31,598 bases of DNA from Thiopontia sp964415865 (GCA_964415865.1 CAYQBY010000019.1:1-31598); one strand, 5' to 3'; shown: positions 22,669 through 30,371, counted from the stretch's first letter. Numbers and translations are program-made. The notes: generated from the letters alone by a model not told the origin.

Positions 22669-22755
22669 ATTTTTAGTTATGGTTATGTATTTCAACACTG
22701 TTTTGGTGCATAATCGGTTTTTTATTTTAGCTTAACAGATGAATGGAGAGAAAGA

Positions 22756-22986
22756 ATGGCTGATTTCGATCAAGAACTGGACGCATCAGGACTAAACTGC
22801 CCACTACCAATTTTGCGCACTAAGAAGACTATCAACACCATGGATGCTGGACAGGTTCTGCGTGTTGTTGCAACAGATCCAGGTTCGGTCAAGGATATCG
22901 AGGCATTCTGTAATCAGACAGGTAATGAGCTTATGTCATCTGGTGAAGAGGGTGGCAAGTTTGTATTTATGATCAAGAAGTCTTGA
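22756..22986 (+). CDS. tusA: TusA-family sulfur carrier
   Basis: The product is 76 residues with the active cysteine in LDASGLNCPLPILRTKK (the CPxP motif, Cys15). TusA proteins accept persulfide sulfur and pass it to tRNA thiolation or, in sulfur oxidisers, to the Dsr or sHdr routes. GGAGAG precedes the ATG. Followed directly by a DsrE2-type gene, it resembles the rhodanese-tusA-dsrE2 sulfur-transfer groups of sulfur-oxidising bacteria, but no rhodanese is present in the window. Confidence 0.92.
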   Translation: MADFDQELDASGLNCPLPILRTKKTINTMDAGQVLRVVATDPGSVKDIEAFCNQTGNELMSSGEEGGKFVFMIKKS

Positions 22987-23008
22987 TCTAGATTTGTAAG
23001 TTAAAAAG

Positions 23009-23035
23009 CGGCTGGAGAGTTCTCTGGCCGTTTTT
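23009..23035 (+). terminator. Intrinsic terminator after tusA
   Basis: CGGCTGGAG (23009-23017) pairs with CTCTGGCCG (23022-23030), with two G-U pairs, plus a possible A-T pair closing a two-base loop. Five T follow at 23031-23035. It may attenuate read-through from tusA into dsrE2, giving more tusA transcript. Confidence 0.8.
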
Positions 23036-23062
23036 GTATATAGATAGCAAGAGGAATGAAAA

Positions 23063-23587
23063 ATGGCAGGAACTGAAAAAGTTGCAATGATCTGTACCAA
23101 GGGGACCCTGGACTGGGCCTACCCACCATTTATTCTGGGCAGCACAGCAGTTGCGCTGGGTAAAGAGGTATCCATGTTTTTCACCTTCTATGGCCTCAAC
23201 CTGTTGTTGAAAGATACTAGTAAACTGCGCGTCTCTCCATCTGGTAACCCATCAATGCCAATGAAGATGCCTTTTGGCCCAGATTGGCTCAGAAAGATTG
23301 ATTGGGCACCAAAGCTGCCTAACCTCTTTATGAACAATATGCCTGGTTTCGAGTGGGCCGCATCAAAGATGATGTTACAAAGCACCAAGAACCACGGTGT
23401 TGCATCAATCGAGGAGCTGCGTGAGATCTGTCAGGAGTTTGAGGTAAAGTTCCTTGCCTGCCAGATGACGGTTGAGCTATTCGGCTATGAGCATAGTGAC
23501 TTCATTGATGGGGTTGAGTTTGTTGGTGCATCCACCTTCTTTGATGAGGCTGGAGATGCATCAAATACAATGACACTTTATTTGTAA
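23063..23587 (+). CDS. dsrE2: DsrE/DsrF/DrsH-like sulfur-transfer protein (DsrE2)
   Basis: The product is 174 residues starting EKVAMICTKGTLDWAYPPFILGSTAVALGKEVSMFFTFYGLNLLLK, typical of the DsrE2 peroxiredoxin-like group. Candidate sulfur-carrying cysteines are Cys11 (MICTKG) and the one in KFLACQMTVELFG. Its proline-rich middle (SPSGNPSMPMKMPFGPDWLRKIDWAPKLPNLF) is also characteristic. DsrE2 proteins are membrane-associated in some organisms and exchange persulfide with TusA. The AGAGGAATG region near 23050 provides a ribosome-binding site. Role by family and neighbourhood only. Confidence 0.87.
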   Translation: MAGTEKVAMICTKGTLDWAYPPFILGSTAVALGKEVSMFFTFYGLNLLLKDTSKLRVSPSGNPSMPMKMPFGPDWLRKIDWAPKLPNLFMNNMPGFEWAASKMMLQSTKNHGVASIEELREICQEFEVKFLACQMTVELFGYEHSDFIDGVEFVGASTFFDEAGDASNTMTLYL

Positions 23588-23599
23588 ACAAAGACCATA

Positions 23600-23654
23600 A
23601 TTTCTGCTGAGGCAGAAATATGGATAAAATGGCGTCCAGTCGGGCGCCTTTTTT
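23600..23654 (+). terminator. Double hairpin terminator after dsrE2
   Basis: A perfect 8-bp hairpin (ATTTCTGC 23600-23607, loop TGAG, GCAGAAAT 23612-23619) is followed by a second stem. GGCGTCC at 23631-23637 pairs with GGGCGCC at 23642-23648 around AGTC and runs straight into six T at 23649-23654. The second is a classical intrinsic terminator, and the first may stabilise the 3' end. Confidence 0.88.
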
Positions 23655-23689
23655 AATGCTAAAAAAGCAGGTTTGACCCCACTTATTTT

Positions 23690-24889
23690 ATGAATAAATT
23701 GTCACCACTAAAACTTAAAAAAGGCGAGGAGCGCCGTCTGCGTGCAGGCCACCTCTGGGTCTACAGCAATGAGATTGATGTTAAAGCTACCCCTCTCGGT
23801 AGTTTTGAGGCTGGTGATCAGGTCGAGATTCAGGCATCTAACGGAAAAGTGTTGGGGAATGGCTATATAAACCCAAACACCCTCATTAGTGCCAGACTGA
23901 TAAGTAGAAATCCGTCATATAGGCTGGATCAATCTCTGATAACCCACCGTCTGAAAATTGCTCTATCTATCAGGGAGAGGCTGTTTTCTGATTCATGTTA
24001 CCGTCTGGTGCATGGTGATGCGGATGGTCTGCCAGGATTGGTGGTGGACCGTTTTGGTGATGTTCTTTCGGTACAGATCACTACGGCAGGTATGGAGCAG
24101 GTTAGGCCTCATCTACTTGCGGCTCTTGAGAAAGTATTAAAGCCAGAGGTTATTCTGCTGAAGAATGATACGGCAGCTCGTGATGTAGAGGGGTTGGAGC
24201 GAGGAGTGGAGTGTGTGGTTGGTGATGCTCCAGAGTTGGTAATGCTTAGAGAGAATGGGACGCAGTTTGAGGCACCACTTCTCTCTGGACAAAAAACCGG
24301 GTGGTACTATGATCACCGGATGAATCGCCAACGGATGCAGTCATATGTACAGGGGCAGCGAGTATTGGATCTGTTCAGCTATATAGGGGGTTGGGGTATA
24401 CAGGCTGCAACTGCCGGGGCTAGTGAGGTTGTATGTGTGGACGGTTCCGAGACTTTTCTGGAGCAGGTTCACGGCAATGCTGCACTTAACAGTGTCACCG
24501 ATAAGGTAGCAACCCTGCATGGGGATGTGTTTGATGCACTTAAAGAGTTACGTGGTGCGCGAGAGCAGTTCGATGTGGTGATTGTTGATCCACCAGCATT
24601 TATTAAACGCAAAAAGGATCACAAGAATGGTCTTCAGGCGTATCGTCGCGTTAATGAGTTGGCAATGCGTCTGTTGAGTCGTGATGGAATTTTGATAAGT
24701 GCGTCATGCTCACACCACCTTCAACGTTCACAGCTGAAAAATATCTTGCTGCAGTCCAGCCGTCATATTGACCGCAACCTTACAATTCTGGAGGAGGGTC
24801 ACCAGGGTCCTGATCATCCTGTTCATCCAGCCATTCCAGAGACAGAGTACATCAAATGTTTTACTGGGCGGATTCTACCGGCTAACTGA
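23690..24889 (+). CDS. rlmI: 23S rRNA (cytosine-C5)-methyltransferase, RlmI family
   Basis: The product is 399 residues. An N-terminal PUA domain (LKKGEERRLRAGHLWVYSNEID, GDQVEIQASNGKVLGNGYINP) leads into a SAM-dependent Rossmann methyltransferase. Its motif I is VLDLFSYIGGWGIQAATAGASEVVCVD, motif IV is VDPPAFIKRK, and the catalytic cysteine is in ISASCSHHLQ. By the E. coli homologue it methylates C1962 of 23S rRNA. I see no ribosome-binding site before the ATG, yet the protein starts like its family, so translation may be inefficient. The stop overlaps lgt as TGATG. Confidence 0.9.
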   Translation: MNKLSPLKLKKGEERRLRAGHLWVYSNEIDVKATPLGSFEAGDQVEIQASNGKVLGNGYINPNTLISARLISRNPSYRLDQSLITHRLKIALSIRERLFSDSCYRLVHGDADGLPGLVVDRFGDVLSVQITTAGMEQVRPHLLAALEKVLKPEVILLKNDTAARDVEGLERGVECVVGDAPELVMLRENGTQFEAPLLSGQKTGWYYDHRMNRQRMQSYVQGQRVLDLFSYIGGWGIQAATAGASEVVCVDGSETFLEQVHGNAALNSVTDKVATLHGDVFDALKELRGAREQFDVVIVDPPAFIKRKKDHKNGLQAYRRVNELAMRLLSRDGILISASCSHHLQRSQLKNILLQSSRHIDRNLTILEEGHQGPDHPVHPAIPETEYIKCFTGRILPAN

Positions 24890-25665
24890 TGATTGCTCCT
24901 GAGATACAGCCATACTTTGACATTGGGCCATTGAGAGTCTATTGGTACGGCATTATGTATATGGTGGGTTTTCTTGCAGCCTGGGGGCTTGGAACCTATA
25001 GGGCGCAACAGCCAGACTCCTTATGGACCAAGGAACAGGTTGGTGATCTGATATTTTATGCTGCACTTGGGGTAATTCTTGGAGGCAGAGTCGGCTATAT
25101 ACTATTTTATGATCTTGCCGCATATACCCAGGAGCCTCTCGATATCCTCAAGATTTGGCAGGGTGGAATGTCATTTCATGGTGGTCTGATCGGGGTGTTG
25201 ATTTCGGTCTGGTTGTATGGACGCAAGATTGGACAGACATTTTTTCAGGTTACGGATTTTGTAGCGCCACTGGTTCCTGTTGGTCTAGGGGCGGGGCGTA
25301 TCGGTAATTTTATCAATGGCGAGCTCTGGGGGCGAGAGACTGATCTGCCGTGGGGGATGATCTTTCCCTATACCGACCCACAGCTACTTTTGCGCCATCC
25401 ATCACAACTGTACGAGGCACTGTTGGAGGGGGTAGTGCTATTTCTTATTTTATGGATTTATTCACGCAAGTCGCGACCAATAACGTCTGTTTCAGCGATG
25501 TTCCTGGTTTTTTATGGAAGTTTCAGGATTTTAGTGGAGTTCGCCAGAGAGCCTGATGCACACTTGGGGTATCTGGCATTTGAGTGGTTGACCATGGGGC
25601 AGCTGTTATCTTTGCCCATGATTATCTTTGGTATGTTGTTGTTGCAACGTAGTTACAGAAATTAG
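24889..25665 (+). CDS. lgt: Prolipoprotein diacylglyceryl transferase
   Basis: The product is a 258-residue integral inner-membrane enzyme with about seven transmembrane helices. It adds diacylglycerol to the lipobox cysteine of prolipoproteins, including Pal and the small lipoprotein at 18284. Conserved segments are WYGIMYMVGFLAAW, FHGGLIGVLISVW and GRIGNFINGELWGRETDLPWGM. LRHPSQLYEALLEG and RILVEFAREPDAHLGY complete the set, with the active His, Arg and Asn positions intact. It overlaps rlmI by one base. In E. coli thyA follows directly, whereas here a TA pair lies between. Confidence 0.97.
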   Translation: MIAPEIQPYFDIGPLRVYWYGIMYMVGFLAAWGLGTYRAQQPDSLWTKEQVGDLIFYAALGVILGGRVGYILFYDLAAYTQEPLDILKIWQGGMSFHGGLIGVLISVWLYGRKIGQTFFQVTDFVAPLVPVGLGAGRIGNFINGELWGRETDLPWGMIFPYTDPQLLLRHPSQLYEALLEGVVLFLILWIYSRKSRPITSVSAMFLVFYGSFRILVEFAREPDAHLGYLAFEWLTMGQLLSLPMIIFGMLLLQRSYRN

Positions 25666-25700
25666 TATGGCAGAGTATCAACTGTTGGAGGCCCTATACT

Positions 25701-25723
25701 TTGCGTACGCTATAACGTACAAT
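25701..25723 (+). promoter_or_regulatory. Candidate YefM operator (two GTAC boxes)
   Basis: GCGTACGC (25703-25710, a perfect palindrome) and CGTACA (25716-25721) have GTAC cores whose centres are 12 bases apart, ahead of the yefM-like gene. From memory, the E. coli YefM operator also has two TGTACA-type boxes centred 12 bases apart. A TATAAC box (25711-25716) lies between them, but its -35 is not clear. Confidence 0.5.
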
Positions 25724-25754
25724 AGGTCAGCGGACTAACTAAACAGCAGATATT

Positions 25755-25997
25755 ATGACGACACTTAACGTTACAGAAGCAAGATCAAAACTCTACACAT
25801 TGATGGATGATGCAGAGCGATCACATCAGCCTATTTTTATTACAGGGAAAAGAAATAATGCAGTTCTGGTTTCTGAGGGCGACTGGAATGATATTAATGA
25901 GACACTATATCTGCTCTCTATTCCAGGAATGAGAGAATCCATTAGAGAGGGAATGGAGGAGAGTGCGGCTGACTGTGCAACGGAACTAGATTGGTGA
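25755..25997 (+). CDS. yefM: YefM/Phd-family antitoxin
   Basis: The product is 80 residues. MTTLNVTEARSKLYTLMDDAERSHQPIFITGKRNNAVLVSEGDWNDINETLYLLSIPGMRESIREGMEE is the standard YefM layout, with an N-terminal DNA-binding fold and a C-terminal helix that blocks the toxin. The tail is acidic. It overlaps the YoeB-like gene and probably represses its own promoter through the GTAC boxes upstream. Confidence 0.93.
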   Translation: MTTLNVTEARSKLYTLMDDAERSHQPIFITGKRNNAVLVSEGDWNDINETLYLLSIPGMRESIREGMEESAADCATELDW

Positions 25998-26257
25998 GTT
26001 GGCGACTGGTCTACACTAAACAGGCACAGAAGGATGCAAAAAAACTGACATCAGCAAGGCTGAAGAAGAAAGCTGAAAATCTTTTAGCCATTATTCAATC
26101 TAATCCATTTCAAAACCCGCCACCATATGAAAAATTGGTGGGAGATCTTGCGGGCGCATATTCTCGTAGAATCAATATTCAGCACAGACTGGTTTATCAG
26201 GTAATAGAGGAACAAAATACAGTAAAAGTCATCCGTTTATGGACTCACTACGCGTGA
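25994..26257 (+). CDS. yoeB: Txe/YoeB-family toxin (ribosome-dependent mRNA interferase)
   Basis: The product is about 87 residues. WRLVYTKQAQKDAKKLTSARLKKKAENLLAIIQSNPFQNPPPYEKLVGDLAGAYSRRINIQHRLVYQV is the YoeB pattern. The catalytic region ends RRINIQHRLVYQV..KVIRLWTHYA, and the His near the C terminus is conserved. The GTG at 25994 is preferred: it overlaps the antitoxin stop as GTGA, and a TTG one codon earlier is less likely. The module is the only thing separating lgt from thyA, which normally adjoin. Confidence 0.93.
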   Translation: MSWRLVYTKQAQKDAKKLTSARLKKKAENLLAIIQSNPFQNPPPYEKLVGDLAGAYSRRINIQHRLVYQVIEEQNTVKVIRLWTHYA

Positions 26258-26354
26258 TGCAATTCAGTAGTACCCAAACCACATTCTGTCCTGTGCTCTC
26301 TTCTCCCTATATGGTAAATTCACCTCTCAGATAATTTCAGTTAAAAGGGGTGAG

Positions 26355-27149
26355 ATGAAGCAGTATCTGGATCTAATGCGTCATGTTCGAGACCATGGCG
26401 CTCTCAAGGAGGATCGTACCGGAACCGGTACCAAGAGCGTGTTTGGATATCAGATGCGTTTTGATCTGTCAGAGGGGTTTCCTCTGGTTACCACCAAAAA
26501 ACTCCATCTAAAATCAATCATTCACGAACTGCTCTGGTTTTTGACAGGCGAGACCAATATCAGCTATCTGCAGGATAATGGGGTGAGGATCTGGAATGAG
26601 TGGGCCGATGAGGAGGGAAATCTTGGCCCAGTATATGGCTCCCAGTGGCGTTCCTGGCCGGCCGCCAGTGGGGAGCATATTGACCAGATCAGTCAGGTGG
26701 TGGAGCAGATCAAGAATAACCCGGACTCTCGCAGAATCATTGTCTCGGCTTGGAATGTTGGGGAGATCGAGAATATGGCACTTCCACCATGCCACGCCTT
26801 CTTCCAGTTCTATGTGGCTGATGGCAAGCTCTCATGTCAGCTCTACCAGCGTAGTGCAGATATCTTTCTCGGTGTCCCTTTTAATATCGCCTCTTATGCA
26901 CTGCTTACCATGATGATGGCGCAGGTGTGTGGTCTGAAAGTCGGTGATTTTGTTCATACCCTTGGTGACGCCCATCTCTACTCAAACCATCTGGAGCAGA
27001 CAGATCTGCAGCTGAGTAGAGATACCTATTCCCTACCTACAATGAAAATAAACCCTGATGTGAGTTCAATTTTTGACTTTAAATTCGAGGACTTTGAACT
27101 GGTTGATTACGAGGCTCACCCCCATATCAAAGGGGCAGTGGCAGTTTGA
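26355..27149 (+). CDS. thyA: Thymidylate synthase ThyA
   Basis: The product is 264 residues (same as E. coli). It makes dTMP from dUMP with methylenetetrahydrofolate, yielding dihydrofolate that FolA then recycles. The catalytic Cys146 is in ALPPCHAFFQFYV. The RTGTGTKSVFG loop, the SRRIIVSAWNVGEIENM dUMP site and the QRSADIFLGVPFNIASYALL segment are all intact. A GGGGTGAG ribosome-binding site precedes the ATG. The stop overlaps the folA TTG start. Confidence 0.98.
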   Translation: MKQYLDLMRHVRDHGALKEDRTGTGTKSVFGYQMRFDLSEGFPLVTTKKLHLKSIIHELLWFLTGETNISYLQDNGVRIWNEWADEEGNLGPVYGSQWRSWPAASGEHIDQISQVVEQIKNNPDSRRIIVSAWNVGEIENMALPPCHAFFQFYVADGKLSCQLYQRSADIFLGVPFNIASYALLTMMMAQVCGLKVGDFVHTLGDAHLYSNHLEQTDLQLSRDTYSLPTMKINPDVSSIFDFKFEDFELVDYEAHPHIKGAVAV

Positions 27150-27670
27150 GCAGCCCTCCACATATAACCTTGATTGCTGCCATGGCCCACAATCGTGTCA
27201 TCGGCATCAACAACACTCTGCCGTGGGATCTGCCAGCAGACATGAGGCACTTTCGTGAGCAGACCATGGGGAAGCCAATATTGATGGGGCGCAAGACCTA
27301 TGACTCAATTGGTAGGCCTCTGCCCGGTAGACAGAATATTGTGGTGACCAGAGATAGTTCAGCAACCATCGATGGTTGTGATGTGGTCAACTCAATAGAT
27401 GAAGCGCTAAACATTGCAGATGATGCACCAGAGGTGATGGTGATGGGCGGAGAATCCTTCTATCGGCAGATGTTGCCTGCAGCCAATCGTCTGGTATTAA
27501 CCATGATAGATCTGGATATAGAAGGGGATGCCTGGTTTCCAGAGTGGACTGAGTCAGAGTGGCAAGAGGTTGATCGTGAGGATCACCCGGTAGACGAAAA
27601 AAATCGCTGGTCCTACAGCTTTGTCACCATGGAACGCTTCACCATGGAGCCAGACTCTCCCCACAGCTGA
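27146..27670 (+). CDS. folA: Dihydrofolate reductase
   Basis: The product is 174 residues. It reduces dihydrofolate with NADPH and so closes the cycle with ThyA. Key features are IGINNTLPWDLPADMRHFR with the active Asp28, the PILMGRKTYDSIGRPLPGRQNIVVTR NADPH segment and VMVMGGESFYRQMLP. The start is a TTG overlapping the thyA stop (TTGA), with GGGG about 12 bases upstream. The 3' end overlaps apaH on the other strand by 32 bases. ThyA-FolA coupling is metabolically sensible. Confidence 0.96.
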   Translation: MSSPPHITLIAAMAHNRVIGINNTLPWDLPADMRHFREQTMGKPILMGRKTYDSIGRPLPGRQNIVVTRDSSATIDGCDVVNSIDEALNIADDAPEVMVMGGESFYRQMLPAANRLVLTMIDLDIEGDAWFPEWTESEWQEVDREDHPVDEKNRWSYSFVTMERFTMEPDSPHS

Positions 27671-28475
27671 TCTGGTGCCTCTTTGGCGGATTGCAGTCGA
27701 TCTGTAACGCAGTCAGCTCCCCGCCCCAGAGACAGCCGCTGTCCAGTGGATAGACATTGTCCTCGCTATGAATCCCAAGGGTAGACCAGTGACCAAACAG
27801 GATTCGCTCCGAGCGACTTTTGCGCTCTGCGATACGAAACCAGGGAGAAAACCCATCAGGTTGTGACCCTATTTTGCCCTTGCTCTTTAGATCCAGCAGA
27901 CCATCATTAGAACAGAAACGGAGTCTGGTAAAGCAGTTGGTAATAAAACGCAGACGCTCAATCCCCTCGAGATTATCACTCCACTGTGCCGGCTCATTGC
28001 CATACATCTGACTTAGAAAGCTGCGGTAATCACTGCTCTGAAGTGTCGACTCCAGCTCTCTCGCATGACCCATTGCCTCCTCCATAGACCACTGTGGAGG
28101 GAGCCCAGCATGGATTAATGTGTACCCCAGGGCCTCATCACGGTGGAGTAGAGGGCGGTGTCGTAGCCAATCCAGTAGTTCGTCTCTTTGGTTGGACTCT
28201 ATAATTGGGAGCAGGGTGTCAAATTTGTTTGTGTACCTCTTGTCACCCTCAGCCAGCGCCATCAGGTGTAGATCATGGTTACCCAGAACTGTTACTGCAG
28301 CATCGCCCAATGAGCGCACAAACTGTAGGGTCTCAAGTGATTTTGGTCCACGGTTAACCAGATCACCGGTAAACCAGATCTGATCTACATCTTGATTGAA
28401 TTTTATTTTATCGAGCAGCTCCAGCAGTTCATCCAGGCACCCCTGTAGATCACCTACCGCATATACTGCCCCCAT
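27639..28475 (-). CDS. apaH: Symmetrical diadenosine tetraphosphatase ApaH
   Basis: The product is 278 residues of the PPP phosphatase superfamily, hydrolysing Ap4A to two ADP and (in E. coli) removing Np4 caps from RNA. Metal-site motifs are AVGDLQGCLDEL (residues 6-17), FTGDLVNRGPKSLE and VLGNHDLHLMALAEG. HAGLPPQW and GHWSTLGIHSEDNVYPLDSGCLWGGELTAL are further signatures. Its start overlaps the usp stop by one base (TAATG). Its last 32 bases run antisense to the end of folA. In E. coli apaG lies directly upstream. Here that place is taken by a universal stress protein and a TA pair. Confidence 0.97.
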   Translation of the reverse strand: MGAVYAVGDLQGCLDELLELLDKIKFNQDVDQIWFTGDLVNRGPKSLETLQFVRSLGDAAVTVLGNHDLHLMALAEGDKRYTNKFDTLLPIIESNQRDELLDWLRHRPLLHRDEALGYTLIHAGLPPQWSMEEAMGHARELESTLQSSDYRSFLSQMYGNEPAQWSDNLEGIERLRFITNCFTRLRFCSNDGLLDLKSKGKIGSQPDGFSPWFRIAERKSRSERILFGHWSTLGIHSEDNVYPLDSGCLWGGELTALQIDCNPPKRHQISCGESLAPW

Positions 28476-28906
28476 TATTTGACTCTAACGGCCAGGACAT
28501 CACACGGAGCATGGTGCAGTACCCCGTTAGCGGTTGAGCCCATCAGCAGTCCAAGGCCATGGCGCCCGTGGCTTCCAACAATAATCAGATCGCACTCCTG
28601 TTCGGTAGCAACACGTACAATCTCACTTTTTGGTGAGCCGACCTCAATCCATTTGTTGGTATCAGGAATATCCATCTCTTCAGCAACTATGTGTAGTTTG
28701 TTTTTGGCCTGCTGTAACAGTTCATTCTCAATATTAAGGTCAGGAAGATATACATCAACATTAAATTCGTGTTGATAATGTTCCACTACATGAATTAGAG
28801 CAATAGTAGCTTCACACTCGATAGCAATCTCTTTTGCTTTTTCAATAACATGGTTAGATGTGTCAGAAAAATCAATAGCAAGCAGTATCTGTTTATAGTG
28901 ACTCAT
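28475..28906 (-). CDS. Universal stress protein (UspA family)
   Basis: The product is a single-domain 143-residue protein. MSHYKQILLAIDFSDTSNHVIEKAKEIAIECEATIALIHVVEH is the typical strand-helix start. DLIIVGSHGRHGLGLLMGSTANGVLHHAPCDVLAVRVK contains the ATP-binding G-2x-G-9x-G-S pattern, so it likely belongs to the nucleotide-binding branch. Usp proteins accumulate under starvation and other stress, and molecular roles vary. The one-base overlap with apaH suggests joint expression with the Ap4A hydrolase, another stress-related function. Confidence 0.92.
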   Translation of the reverse strand: MSHYKQILLAIDFSDTSNHVIEKAKEIAIECEATIALIHVVEHYQHEFNVDVYLPDLNIENELLQQAKNKLHIVAEEMDIPDTNKWIEVGSPKSEIVRVATEQECDLIIVGSHGRHGLGLLMGSTANGVLHHAPCDVLAVRVK

Positions 28907-28918
28907 CTTTCGATCTGG

Positions 28919-29299
28919 CTATGCTCTGATTTCAACACCAAAATCCAGAAGCTTACGGTCTACTGTTGCCAGCGGAATCTTCTCTATTTTCGCCTGTGCA
29001 ATAAGCATTCTGTCAAATGGATCGCGGTGTTGATGATCCCAGCTTCCAGCTAGTTGGGCATGTTCCGGGGTAATGGGAAGAGCATTGAATCCTGCCTGTT
29101 CTATCCATCTGGGTACATTCCGTGCCACTGATGCAGCCTCTGGCAGTTTTCCTAATCGAAATTTTGTGGATATTTCCCACACTGATGCACTGCTTACAAA
29201 GACTGGTTGTATCGGATCCCCAATAATTACCCGAAGGGTTTGGGAAAGTTTAGGATCATCAAACAGCCACCAGAGAAAGATATGAGTATCCAACAGCAT
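28919..29299 (-). CDS. vapC: VapC-type PIN-domain toxin
   Basis: The product is a 126-residue PIN-domain ribonuclease. The acidic active site shows Asp4 (LLDTHIFLW), Glu42 (SVWEISTK), and Asp93 and Asp96 (HRDPFDRMLIAQA). The terminal LATVDRKLLDFGVEI helps complete the metal site. It lies two bases after the Phd-type antitoxin gene and 12 bases before usp. VapC toxins commonly cut tRNA or rRNA, but the target here is unknown. Confidence 0.93.
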   Translation of the reverse strand: MLLDTHIFLWWLFDDPKLSQTLRVIIGDPIQPVFVSSASVWEISTKFRLGKLPEAASVARNVPRWIEQAGFNALPITPEHAQLAGSWDHQHRDPFDRMLIAQAKIEKIPLATVDRKLLDFGVEIRA

Positions 29300-29301
29300 G
29301 A

Positions 29302-29523
29302 TTACTCCCAGCGTTTTAGCTCTTCATCTGATAGTGGGTCGAAAAAAGCATCAGTTACACTGCCTGAGGCAATACCTGGTTCACGCTTTGTGGGTTTTTC
29401 AAAAGGAACCAACTTGGCAAATGGTGTGCCTGCCTTTGCGATAATAATTTCAGCCCCTGCATGTGCCTGATTGAGAAGGCGGGAGAGGTGAGTTTTTGCT
29501 TCATGAATATTAACTGTATGCAT
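29302..29523 (-). CDS. Phd/YefM-family antitoxin of the VapC pair
   Basis: The product is 73 residues. MHTVNIHEAKTHLSRLLNQAHAGAEIIIAKAGTPFAKLVPFEK is a textbook Phd/YefM fold, and the acidic tail (DAFFDPLSDEELKRWE) would occupy the PIN toxin. There is no ribosome-binding site: a promoter ends six bases before the ATG, so the message appears leaderless. The pair is wedged between rsmA and usp. Confidence 0.92.
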   Translation of the reverse strand: MHTVNIHEAKTHLSRLLNQAHAGAEIIIAKAGTPFAKLVPFEKPTKREPGIASGSVTDAFFDPLSDEELKRWE

Positions 29524-29558
29524 GTTGCGAGCATAGCTTAGTCTAATGGTTTAGTCAA
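29524..29558 (-). promoter_or_regulatory. Promoter of the Phd-VapC pair, apparently leaderless
   Basis: On the minus strand TTGACT (complement of 29553-29558) is followed after exactly 17 bases by TATGCT (complement of 29530-29535). Only CGCAAC then remains before the ATG at 29523. Standard spacing puts the first transcribed base at or next to the A of the start codon. The -35 overlaps the last codons and stop of rsmA. An inverted repeat TATGC-9-GCATA covers the -10 and start codon and could be the operator. Confidence 0.65.
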
Positions 29559-30345
29559 GCTTAACTGTATTGCTAAGTAATGCAAACTCCTCCAGGCTAA
29601 GGGTCTCTGCACGACGTACAGGATCAACCCCTGCGGATTCAAACTGTTCTGTAGTTACTAGAGCTCTAAGGCTATTTCTCAGAGTCTTCCTTCGCTGGGA
29701 GAATGCGGCCCTTACCACCTCCTGGAAGTGCTCCTCATCATCGATAGTTACCGGAGCGCTCTCCCATGGGGTGAGCCGCACCACAGAGGAGTCGACCTTT
29801 GGCGGAGGGTTAAAGGCACCGGGGCCAACGGTGAGGATGCGTTCCACCTGGCAGTAGCGCTGCACCATTACCGAGAGGCGCCCATAAGTACCACTGTCTG
29901 GCGTAGCGGCCATTCTCTCCACCACCTCCTTCTGTAGCATAAAGTACATATCCTTGATGATCCCTGTATTTTGCAGAATGTGAAAGATTAGTGGGGTGGA
30001 GATGTTGTAAGGGAGATTGCCAACAATTCGTAGTGGTTGCCCCTCTTGATAAAGGGATGAGAAATCGAATTTCAGCACATCACTGCTATGGATGGTCAGT
30101 TTTCCAATCGGCTGACAGCTCTGTTCCAGTAGTGGAATCAGATCCCGATCCAGCTCCACCGCATCCATCTCTCCTACCAGCGGCAGCAGCTGGCAGGTGA
30201 GTGCCCCCTGGCCAGGGCCGATCTCCACCAGATTGTCCCCGGGATGGGGATTGATGGCAGCGACGATCTTGTAGATGACATTCTGGTCATGGAGAAAGTT
30301 CTGGCCAAAGCGTTTGCGTGGGGTGTGGTGGCTAGCAGATATCAC
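29551..30345 (-). CDS. rsmA: 16S rRNA dimethyladenosine transferase RsmA (KsgA)
   Basis: The product is 264 residues. It dimethylates A1518 and A1519 of 16S rRNA and acts as a late 30S maturation checkpoint. KRFGQNFLHDQNVI, SAM motif I VEIGPGQGALT, motif IV GNLPYNIST and the C-terminal FSQRRKTLRNSL are diagnostic. The start is a GTG at 30345 without a clear ribosome-binding site. It lies just downstream of a DinJ/YafQ insertion that seems to have replaced the usual junction with pdxA, so its translation signals may have been altered. Confidence 0.96.
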   Translation of the reverse strand: MISASHHTPRKRFGQNFLHDQNVIYKIVAAINPHPGDNLVEIGPGQGALTCQLLPLVGEMDAVELDRDLIPLLEQSCQPIGKLTIHSSDVLKFDFSSLYQEGQPLRIVGNLPYNISTPLIFHILQNTGIIKDMYFMLQKEVVERMAATPDSGTYGRLSVMVQRYCQVERILTVGPGAFNPPPKVDSSVVRLTPWESAPVTIDDEEHFQEVVRAAFSQRRKTLRNSLRALVTTEQFESAGVDPVRRAETLSLEEFALLSNTVKLD

Positions 30346-30371
30346 AAATTTACGTGGGAATTTACGAGGGG

